From an uncultured Eubacteriales bacterium (GTDB taxonomy: Bacteria > Bacillota > Clostridia > Oscillospirales > Oscillospiraceae), in NCBI GenBank assembly GCA_900553805.1, contig USEU01000070.1, positions 1 through 9,138 on the forward strand: a DNA stretch of 9,138 nt, given 5' to 3'. Below are positions 1 through 5,678 of the stretch, one piece after another (the stretch's first letter is position 1; every line of letters begins with the position of its first letter). The position numbers were made by a program, and so were the translations under genes. The notes under the pieces were generated by a model. The model was given only the letters and a program-made list of their open reading frames with translations, did not search any database and had not been told where the DNA came from.

Positions 1-2
1 TG

Positions 3-83
3 TATTTCTCGTTTTTCAAACTGAAGAAGTGGGGCAAAAAGACGGCTGCGGCTCGAAGACACAATTGCGCGGTGTTGCCTTAG
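3..83 (+). CDS. Possible 3' end of a convergent gene (very tentative)
   Basis: Reading from position 3 gives 26 codons ending at TAG (81-83), a basic and aromatic peptide beginning YFSFFKLKKWGKK. The stop runs straight into the hairpin at 82-106, which is where the end of a plus-strand gene would be expected. However, frame 2 is also open and frame 1 stops at 22-24, so the frame cannot be decided. The stretch may equally be intergenic or the end of a dispersed repeat. No family is recognised. Confidence 0.2.
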   Translation, partial: YFSFFKLKKWGKKTAAARRHNCAVLP

Positions 84-106
84 GCCGCCCCCAGTTGGGG
101 CGGCCT
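82..106. terminator. Perfect hairpin at the end of the PfkB operon, probably a terminator
   Basis: AGGCCGCCCC (82-91) and GGGGCGGCCT (97-106) are exact reverse complements around a 5-base loop. The hairpin lies 10 bp beyond the kinase stop codon (117-119). On the plus strand the stem runs into only three T residues (106-108), and on the minus strand it is followed by AAGG, so it lacks a proper U-tract in either direction. It is probably a bidirectional terminator or an mRNA 3'-end stabiliser for the minus-strand operon. Confidence 0.6.
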
Positions 107-116
107 TTGCGCTGCC

Positions 117-1031
117 TCAATGGGAGCCGACGGATTCCAGCTCATGCAGATGGGGCAGGGACGGCATGACATATTTCCGGGATACGCTGAAGGCAGCGGC
201 TGCCGCGGCACGTTTCACGGCGGCCTCCATGGACAACCCTTCAGCCAGAGCGCAGCAGAGCGCGCCGTTGAAGCAGTCGCCTGCGCCGGTGGTATCCCGG
301 GGCGTTACAGGCAGCGCCGGGCAGCGGAGCGTCCGTTCTCCATCCCAGGCGATAGCACCATCGCCGCCCAGGGTGATCACGGCGCGTTGGATGCCCATGG
401 TCACCAAGCCATGCAGCAGCGCTTCGGCGCTTCCGTCAGCCGGGAGCCCGCAGAGCATGGCCGCCTCATGGCGGTTCGGCGTGATGACGGAGAATTTGCA
501 AAGATATTCCCGGGGCAGGGGAGAATAGGGTGCGGGGTTGAGCACCGCCGGGACCCCGTGCGCCAGGGCAATGTCCAGCGCCGCGCTGTTTGCCGCCAGG
601 GGGCATTCGTTGTTGAGCAGCAGAATGTCCGCGTCCGCAATGACCTCCGCGCAGCTCCTTACAAAATCCGGCGTCATGAATCGGGCGGAGCCGCCGTGGA
701 CCGTCACCTGGTTTTCCCCCAGGCTGTCGGTGAGAATGCAGGCGTAGGGGCTGGCCGCGTCCTTTTTGTACTCGGTGTAGCAGGCGATCCCTTCACTGCG
801 CATAAAGGAAACGCAGTCCTGGGCGGTGCTGTCCTGCCCCATGCAGGACAGAAAGGATACCTGCGCCCCCAGCCGGGCGGCTGCCACCGCCTGGTTGCAG
901 CCCTTGCCGCCGGGCTCCATGTAAAGGGAGGAGGCGTTCAGGGTCTCCCCCACGCTGTGGAAATGGGGCACCTGCATAAAAACGGAATTGCCCATCAGCC
1001 CCAGAACGGTGATTTTTGCGTTTTTCCTCAT
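117..1031 (-). CDS. PfkB-family sugar kinase, ribokinase-like
   Basis: A cytoplasmic ATP-dependent sugar kinase of 304 residues, the usual ribokinase length. Visible motifs are the first PfkB signature GGKGCNQAVAAARLG (41-55), ITPNRHEA (183-190), ITLGGDGA (219-226) and the second signature DTTGAGDCFNGA (246-257), with the predicted catalytic base Asp252. The C-terminal FSVSRKYVMPSLP (281-293) resembles the ribokinase monovalent-cation-site region. The start is set by GAGGTG (about 1037-1042), which overlaps the stop of the SIS gene, 5 bases before ATG. It is the last gene of the minus-strand operon, 9 bp after the SIS gene, so the two are probably translationally coupled. Ribokinase Asp16, which contacts ribose, aligns with Ser here (GLMGNSVF, 11-18), so ribose is doubtful as the substrate. 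The family call is firm; the substrate is unknown. Confidence 0.93.
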   Translation of the reverse strand: MRKNAKITVLGLMGNSVFMQVPHFHSVGETLNASSLYMEPGGKGCNQAVAAARLGAQVSFLSCMGQDSTAQDCVSFMRSEGIACYTEYKKDAASPYACILTDSLGENQVTVHGGSARFMTPDFVRSCAEVIADADILLLNNECPLAANSAALDIALAHGVPAVLNPAPYSPLPREYLCKFSVITPNRHEAAMLCGLPADGSAEALLHGLVTMGIQRAVITLGGDGAIAWDGERTLRCPALPVTPRDTTGAGDCFNGALCCALAEGLSMEAAVKRAAAAAAFSVSRKYVMPSLPHLHELESVGSH

Positions 1032-1040
1032 CGCGGCACC

Positions 1041-1772
1041 TCAAAGGCAGGAAATGCGCGGCTTGAACGCTTCGATCAGCGCCTTGTTGCGCTCCGCACC
1101 GCCGGAAATGTTGCCGCTGACATACAGCGGGACGTTGACGCCATCCTCTGCGGCCATCCGCACCGACTCTGCCAGCACACTGTTGATGATGTAGGTGCTG
1201 GCTACGGTGGATACGGGGGTCATGCCGGTCTGCCAGCCCTCGGGCTTGAGGCAGGCATCGCCGTGGGGCGCAAAGTTATTGATGCAAAGGGTGCAGGCCT
1301 GCTGCAAATGCAGCCCCAGGGCGTTCCTGGCTGGGTCAGACAGATAGGCGTCGGAGGAAATGCCGATCACCGGGATGCCCGCGTCCAGCGTCATTTTGGC
1401 AAATTCCACGGGCACGGCATTGATGCCGGAGGTGGAGACGCAGAAAAGGACGTCATTTTCGCCGTAGCGGACGGTTTCAAAGACCTTTTCCGCCAGTCCC
1501 TCCTGCTTTTCCAGATAACTGCTTTCCGAGGCGCTTTCGTGGAGCATCAGCGGCTCATAGAAGATGGGGCTCACCGCGGCCAGCCCGCCGGCGCGGTAGA
1601 AGGTCTCCTCTGCCAGAATGTGGGAATGGCCGCAGCCAAAGACCCGGATCAGCCCGCCGCAGCCCAGGGAATCCGCCGTGATCCGCGCCGCGGAAAGAAT
1701 TTTTTCCCGCTGGGTGGTGCGGATCTGTTCAATGGTTTGGGTCAGTATTTGTGCGTAATCATCCAGTAGCAT
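1041..1772 (-). CDS. SIS-domain protein, UPF0309 type (putative sugar-phosphate isomerase/binding protein)
   Basis: A predicted cytoplasmic 243-residue single SIS-domain protein; SIS domains bind phosphosugars in isomerases and regulators. It shows the hallmarks of the UPF0309 family: FGCGHSHILAEETFYRAGG (45-63), the Ser/Thr-rich phosphosugar loop STSGINAVP (113-121), GISS (137-140), NNFAPHGDA (165-173) and a conserved C-terminal SGNISGGAERNK (219-230). The start at 1772 is chosen because GGGAG lies 8 bases upstream; another in-frame ATG (1778) sits too close to that site. The frame stays open to an ATG at 1905-1907, but those extra residues are encoded by the hairpin repeat and are rejected. 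The gene follows the response regulator after a 160-bp gap and precedes a PfkB kinase by 9 bp, suggesting an isomerase/kinase pair acting on an imported sugar. The exact reaction is unknown. Confidence 0.88.
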   Translation of the reverse strand: MLLDDYAQILTQTIEQIRTTQREKILSAARITADSLGCGGLIRVFGCGHSHILAEETFYRAGGLAAVSPIFYEPLMLHESASESSYLEKQEGLAEKVFETVRYGENDVLFCVSTSGINAVPVEFAKMTLDAGIPVIGISSDAYLSDPARNALGLHLQQACTLCINNFAPHGDACLKPEGWQTGMTPVSTVASTYIINSVLAESVRMAAEDGVNVPLYVSGNISGGAERNKALIEAFKPRISCL

Positions 1773-1803
1773 AAGCATTTCTCCCTTATCATGCAGTTGT
1801 TCC

Positions 1804-1818
1804 GCCCCGGCATGGGGC
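1804..1818. other. Small hairpin upstream of the SIS gene
   Basis: GCCCC (1804-1808) pairs with GGGGC (1814-1818) around a 5-base loop. In the minus-strand transcript it forms a third small stem, between the repeat pair and the SIS ribosome-binding site. It may affect processing or translation of the downstream mRNA, but 5 bp is weak evidence. Confidence 0.35.
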
Positions 1819-1830
1819 AATGTCATAAAC

Positions 1831-1876
1831 TTGCTGCCCCCTCTGGGGGAAGTGCCGCAAGGCGGCAAAGGGGGTG
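1831..1876 (-). repeat. REP-like hairpin repeat, copy A
   Basis: Read on the minus strand this is CACCCCCT followed by two short hairpins. The stems are TGCCGC/GCGGCA (1853-1858 and 1862-1867, loop AAG) and CCCCC/GGGGG (1837-1841 and 1845-1849, loop TCT). This layout, CACCCCCT then a GC stem then a C5/G5 stem, is shared by copy B on the opposite strand. It looks like a dispersed palindromic repeat; genome-wide copy number cannot be seen from this window. Confidence 0.7.
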
Positions 1877-1914
1877 CTGTTGGTTTTTTGGGGCTGTTAC
1901 CATTCATCGAACCA

Positions 1915-1970
1915 CACCCCCTCAGTCAGCCCTTACGGGCTGCCAGCTCCCCCATCGGGGGAGCCAAAGG
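1915..1970 (+). repeat. REP-like hairpin repeat, copy B
   Basis: On the plus strand, CACCCCCT (1915-1922) is followed by stem CAGCCC/GGGCTG (1927-1932 and 1937-1942) and stem GCTCCCCC/GGGGGAGC (1946-1953 and 1957-1964, loop ATC). It is inverted relative to copy A, with the two CACCCCC ends facing each other 38 bases apart (1877-1914), like a bacterial interspersed mosaic element. The element overlaps the 3' end of the response regulator gene, supplying its last codons and stop (1933-1935). Confidence 0.72.
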
Positions 1971-3489
1971 TGTTTCGGTACTGGTTGGGGCTGACGCCGT
2001 AGAACTCCTTGAATTTCGAAGAGAAGAAATAGGGGTTGTCGAAGCCCACGTCGGAGGAAACCTTCTTGATGCGCACCGAGGGGGAATTCTGGAGGATCTC
2101 TCCGGCCTTGATCATGCGCACCTTGGAGATATACTGGAATAGGTTGATGCCCATCTCCTTGAGAAACAATCGGCTGATATATTCATTGCAGAGCCCCACG
2201 TGCTGGGCGATGTCCGTCAGGGTGATCTTCTGGGGGTAGTTCTTGTGGATATAGAGCAGCGCCTTTGCCACCTCTGGGTGAAGGTGCCCGTTCTGCTTCA
2301 TTACGAATTGGGTATTGGCGGCAAAAAAGTCCATGATGGCTTCAATCATATCCTGCGCGTTTTCACTGCGGTCGATCTGAACGATGGTTTCCCGGATGGC
2401 GGGCATTTCCGCGTTGACCGCGCCGATGTCCATGGCGCACCACAGCAGGATGGAGATGGTGTTCTTCACGCGGTACGGCTCCACGCTGCTCTTTGCGCAG
2501 AAGGCCACAAAATCCTCCAGCTGAGAGCGGACGGCCACCGCGTCGTGCACCCGCAGAGAGGAGAGCAGGGAGGAGATGAAGGACTCCCGCTTCAGGTGGT
2601 ATTCCGCCTGGGTATTCTCCGGGTAGATCCGCACGACGCCGGTGCGCTGGCCGTAAAAGACGCTTACATTTCCGTGGCTGCCAAAGCGGTAAAACCGCTG
2701 GATCACCTCCAGGCAGGACAGGCAGGAGGCGCAGCAGATAAGCGCGTCCGCCGAAAGCAGCGTTCGGATCTGGCGATAGAGCACGGCTCCCTTTTTGGAG
2801 ACGTCGCAGCTTCCCTTATCGCTCACCAGAATGAGAAATTCATTGCCGGACACCTGCATGAAGAACATTTCATAATCGGAAAACAGGTCCGAGCAGCAGG
2901 GATACAGAATTTTTCGCAGGTTCCCCTGCCGCTCCCTGGGCACCAGGACCTCCACCAGGCAGGCGGAAATGGGGAAGGACAGTTTCCCCACCAGGGGCGA
3001 CTGGGGAGGCTCCGCGTGCATGTTTACAAAATAGGGAATGAGCACGCGCTGAAGCGCATCCATGCTGTCATCCCCCGCGTTCAGCGCTCCCGGCCGCTGG
3101 GAAAGGGACTGGCTGTCCAGGATATCCACCATCTTTTGCAGCGCCGTCTCCAGCGTCTTGGTGGAGATATCGATCTTGATCAGGTAGTCATATGCTCCCT
3201 CCGTCAGCGCGCCGCGTACCAGGTTGTATTCCGAATAGTTGCTCAGCGCGAGGATCGGCCCCTTGAAGCCGCGGCTGCGCAGCTCCCGGATCAGCGTCAG
3301 CCCGTCCATCACCGGCATTTGCAGGTCGGTGATCACGGCGTCGGCTTCGTGGGAATCCAGATAGGCCAGCGCTTCGGCGCCGTTATTTACCGCGGCGGTG
3401 ATCTTCAGCCGGAGCTTTGCCCAATCCGCCATGCTCTGGCTGATGATCTTTGCGGTGGGCTCATCGTCCACAAATAAGACACTGTACAT
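1933..3489 (-). CDS. Response regulator with AraC-type DNA-binding domain (YesN family)
   Basis: A cytoplasmic 518-residue transcription factor. The N-terminal receiver domain (about 1-122) has acidic residues Asp8/Asp9, phospho-acceptor Asp55 in ITDLQMP, Ser83 and Lys105. A long middle region (about 140-400) is of the type found in YesN-like regulators and contains a CCxxCxxC cluster (252-259). The C-terminal AraC double helix-turn-helix spans about 406-506, with VGLCNEYISRLFLKEMG and VGFDNPYFFSSKFKEFYGVSPNQYR-type signatures. The start at 3489 shares one base with the kinase stop (TAATG), with GGAGG 10 bases upstream; the longer upstream frame is rejected. It probably activates the divergent transporter promoter when phosphorylated by the adjacent kinase. 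Its last residues, GSPDGGAGSP, are encoded by the hairpin repeat and are probably not part of the fold. Confidence 0.94.
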   Translation of the reverse strand: MYSVLFVDDEPTAKIISQSMADWAKLRLKITAAVNNGAEALAYLDSHEADAVITDLQMPVMDGLTLIRELRSRGFKGPILALSNYSEYNLVRGALTEGAYDYLIKIDISTKTLETALQKMVDILDSQSLSQRPGALNAGDDSMDALQRVLIPYFVNMHAEPPQSPLVGKLSFPISACLVEVLVPRERQGNLRKILYPCCSDLFSDYEMFFMQVSGNEFLILVSDKGSCDVSKKGAVLYRQIRTLLSADALICCASCLSCLEVIQRFYRFGSHGNVSVFYGQRTGVVRIYPENTQAEYHLKRESFISSLLSSLRVHDAVAVRSQLEDFVAFCAKSSVEPYRVKNTISILLWCAMDIGAVNAEMPAIRETIVQIDRSENAQDMIEAIMDFFAANTQFVMKQNGHLHPEVAKALLYIHKNYPQKITLTDIAQHVGLCNEYISRLFLKEMGINLFQYISKVRMIKAGEILQNSPSVRIKKVSSDVGFDNPYFFSSKFKEFYGVSPNQYRNTFGSPDGGAGSP

Positions 3490-5255
3490 TACTGCGTATC
3501 CTCCTGCTGCTTTTTCGCGGGGATGGTAAGGCTGCATACGGTCCCCTCGCCGGGCCGCGACGTGATGGAAAGGCGGCAGCCCTCTCCATAATACAGCCGG
3601 ACGCGCTTGTCCACGTTTGCAAGACCGATCCCCTTGAAGCTGCCGCTTTCGGCATCGATCACCGTGGATACGTCAAAGCCGATGCCGTCGTCCCCTACCG
3701 CGATGGAGAGCATATCCTCTGAAACACTGCCGGATACGGTGATGTGAAGTACATCCTCCTTGTTTCGGATCCCGTGCACAATGGCGTTTTCGACCAGTGG
3801 CTGCAGGATGAACCGGGGCACATAGCATCCGAGCGCCTCCGCGTCCAGCGCGAATGCCACTTCAAACTGGCCCGCGTAACGCAGATTCTGGATGGTGCAG
3901 TAGCTTTTCAGATTGTCCGTCTCCGCCTGAAGGGTGATCAGCTCCTGCTTCTGCACCAGGGTGCTGCGCAGCAGGTCCGCCATGGAGGCGATCCCGTCCC
4001 GCAGATTGTACAGGCAGTTGATATCGGCGATCCACTTGAAGGTGTTCAGGGTGTTGAAGAGGAAATGGGGGTTGAGCTGGAATTTGAGCATTTCAATTTC
4101 CAGCTCCCGCTTTTCCTCGTCGCTTTTCTTCAGCTCGGTCATGACCCGGCGGTTGTTGATGATCAGCGAGTCGATGCTGTTGGACATCAGCGCCAGCTCG
4201 TCCTGCCCCGCGTCCCGTATCACCGGCACGCCGCCGCCCTCGGCGCGCCTGCACACCGCTACGGCGGCATTGATCGGCGTAATGACGCTGAAATAGGTCA
4301 GCAGGGACAGCGCCAGGCAGATCACAAGCAGCAGGGCGGTCACGGCCAGGATCAGGCCCTTTACCCAGTTCACGTCCCGGTTCAGCGAGGTGTAGGGCAC
4401 CACAGAGAACATATACAGCTTGTACCGGGAGCTGTATACGTACACGATCAGATTGTCCTTGTCGGCGATCTCGCCGGTGTAGGCCTTCGCCTTGTCGGGC
4501 ACCTGAGCCTTTTCAATGAGCGCGGCGATGCGCCCGGTGTTCTCCAGAATTTCGGGGGACTGGAACGCCACGGGCTGCTCGGCCGAATTGATAATGAAAA
4601 TATCCGCGCCCTCGCCCATGGAGGTGGTGGGCATTACGCTTTCGGCCAGCGTGGAGCCATCCAGGAACAGCAGAAGATAGCCCACGTGCACGCGGGAGTA
4701 GTGGCTGTCGTAGATCTTCCGGCACATGGCCAGACAGTCCTGTCCGGCCATGGTTTTGCAGTGGGTCACATAATCCTTGGGAGACAGCGCGTCGGTGGCG
4801 GCCAGAATGTCGGGGATGGTGCTCATGGAAAAGTTGACGACGCCCTTGTTCACCAGCATCTCTCCGTCGGCGTCCAGGATCACCGCGCTGCGCAGCTTGG
4901 GTGTCGCCACAAAGGAAAAGGCGGAGCTGTTGGCGCTGAAGGTGGAGCCCGTGGTTCCTCCAAAGTGCCTGGCGTACAGAAAATCCTGTAAATCGGCAGA
5001 GACCGACAGCTTGTCCAGGTAGCTGCTGTACTCGCTCAGCACCAGATTCACATTGTTGTTCAGCAGCTGCAGGGACTGCTTCACGGCTGCGGAGGTGACG
5101 CCGGTGATGGAATTGGCGTAGATCCGATTTGAAAACAGGGCCAGCACCAGGCTCGGCAAAAGAGAAATGATCAAGAAGGTGGCGCTCAGCCGGATGCTGA
5201 GCTTGCTCTTGCGCAGCAGCCGGATCAGGCCGCTGAAGGCGGGGGATGTCTGCAT
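3489..5255 (-). CDS. Membrane sensor histidine kinase, YesM type
   Basis: A 588-residue membrane kinase that presumably senses a carbohydrate-related signal outside the cell and phosphorylates the adjacent regulator. Order of parts: basic N-terminus, transmembrane helix at about 24-44, a large extracellular sensor of about 250 residues (probably a Cache-type fold, inferred from position and size), second helix at about 299-322, HAMP linker (about 320-375), His_kinase domain with QLNPHFLFNTLN and phospho-acceptor His397, then the ATPase domain with N-box LQPLVENAIVHG (484-495), GDDGIGF (521-527) and KGIGLANVDKRV (541-552). All catalytic motifs are intact. A GGAG lies 11 bases before the ATG. 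It is the first gene of the minus-strand operon and shares the TAATG junction with the regulator. The stimulus is unknown. Confidence 0.95.
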   Translation of the reverse strand: MQTSPAFSGLIRLLRKSKLSIRLSATFLIISLLPSLVLALFSNRIYANSITGVTSAAVKQSLQLLNNNVNLVLSEYSSYLDKLSVSADLQDFLYARHFGGTTGSTFSANSSAFSFVATPKLRSAVILDADGEMLVNKGVVNFSMSTIPDILAATDALSPKDYVTHCKTMAGQDCLAMCRKIYDSHYSRVHVGYLLLFLDGSTLAESVMPTTSMGEGADIFIINSAEQPVAFQSPEILENTGRIAALIEKAQVPDKAKAYTGEIADKDNLIVYVYSSRYKLYMFSVVPYTSLNRDVNWVKGLILAVTALLLVICLALSLLTYFSVITPINAAVAVCRRAEGGGVPVIRDAGQDELALMSNSIDSLIINNRRVMTELKKSDEEKRELEIEMLKFQLNPHFLFNTLNTFKWIADINCLYNLRDGIASMADLLRSTLVQKQELITLQAETDNLKSYCTIQNLRYAGQFEVAFALDAEALGCYVPRFILQPLVENAIVHGIRNKEDVLHITVSGSVSEDMLSIAVGDDGIGFDVSTVIDAESGSFKGIGLANVDKRVRLYYGEGCRLSITSRPGEGTVCSLTIPAKKQQEDTQ

Positions 5256-5282
5256 AGGCGTTCACACTCCAAAGGGGCTGTT

Positions 5283-5311
5283 TATATATTTTTGTAAAGG
5301 ACACATATTAA
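5283..5311 (-). promoter_or_regulatory. Candidate promoter for the kinase/regulator operon
   Basis: On the minus strand, TTAATA (5306-5311) and TATATA (5283-5288) are separated by 17 bases, each matching 4 of 6 positions of the sigma-A consensus. The predicted start of transcription near 5276 would leave a leader of about 20 bases containing the GGAG site before ATG at 5255. The region is A+T-rich, so chance matches are possible. Confidence 0.35.
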
Positions 5312-5554
5312 GCGCGTATGAATGAAGCGCCGGTAAGGCTGCCGGGTCGGTCACGGTTACAAAGATAATTGGCCCCGGCGGATTTGTCAAGAATTGCGCA
5401 CCGGCGGCATATCTCCGGCACGGCCCGGACGCAGGAACCTCGGGCGCGGATTGTGCCCGCTGAACGCGGGAAAGGAGGCCGAGGCGTCTGCCCTTTATAA
5501 ATATTGCCACATTTGCATGAAATGGTCAACTGAATTCTACCCGGTTTTGTAGCA

Positions 5555-5589
5555 AATAGATAAACATGTCAATATCCGAAATGGATAAA
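5555..5589. promoter_or_regulatory. Candidate operator: direct repeat and palindrome
   Basis: AATAGATAAA (5555-5564) recurs as AATGGATAAA (5580-5589), 9 of 10 identical with a 25-base period. TATCC/GGATA (5573-5577 and 5583-5587) forms an inverted repeat overlapping the second copy. The second copy lies roughly 50 bases before the predicted transporter transcription start, a usual place for AraC-type activators to bind. Binding by the neighbouring regulator is inference. Confidence 0.35.
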
Positions 5590-5602
5590 TCAATCACAGA
5601 GA

Positions 5603-5631
5603 TTCCATTGCGATGCCAAATGAGATAGAAT
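5603..5631 (+). promoter_or_regulatory. Candidate activator-dependent promoter of the transporter operon
   Basis: TAGAAT (5626-5631) matches the -10 consensus at 5 of 6 positions. With 17-bp spacing the -35 would be TTCCAT (5603-5608), a poor match, which fits a promoter needing an activator. Transcription would start near 5638, downstream of the ATG at 5613, and supports translation from 5679. Confidence 0.4.
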
Positions 5632-5678
5632 ACAGCCAGAGTCAAGCGAAAACAAAAAATGAGAAAGAAGGTAAACGT

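Larger units (their letters stand above)
5256..5678. other. Divergent intergenic control region, no gene
   Basis: This 423-bp stretch lies between the kinase and the binding-protein gene. Its ends are A+T-rich and hold candidate promoters for each direction (5283-5311 and 5603-5631). The middle (about 5340-5500) is G+C-rich, with a small stem CCCGC/GCGGG (5456-5460 and 5466-5470) just before a ribosome-binding-like AAAGGAGG that has no usable start codon after it. Short minus-strand frames cross the region but have no recognisable motif, so no gene is called. No tRNA, riboswitch or CRISPR-like pattern was seen. Confidence 0.7.

Noticed and set aside
120..1769. Very long plus-strand open frame opposite the kinase and SIS genes
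   Set aside because: No recognisable domain, low-complexity Gly/Ala/His/Arg composition, and it lies antisense to two genes with clear family motifs; it is a shadow of G/C-rich third positions.
1881..1890. T-run after copy A of the repeat as a plus-strand terminator
   Set aside because: No plus-strand gene precedes it, and the T-run begins well after the hairpin.
1773..1907. Upstream extension of the SIS protein by 45 residues
   Set aside because: The added residues are Pro/Gly-rich and come largely from the hairpin repeat; the start at 1772 has a well-placed GGGAG.
2200..3477. Long plus-strand open frame opposite the response regulator
   Set aside because: Antisense to intact receiver and AraC domains, with no motif of its own.
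3744..4991. Long plus-strand open frame opposite the histidine kinase
   Set aside because: Antisense shadow rich in His, Gln, Gly and Val, with no family signature.
5471..5478. Strong AAAGGAGG ribosome-binding-like site in the control region
   Set aside because: No start codon at a suitable distance and no coding frame after it; treated as chance.
5262..5510. Short minus-strand open frame in the divergent region
   Set aside because: No motif, no convincing ribosome-binding site, and it overlaps the probable promoter of the kinase operon.
5613..5678. Upstream ATG extending the binding protein by 22 residues
   Set aside because: It would put a charged segment before the signal peptide, lacks a ribosome-binding site, and precedes the predicted transcription start.
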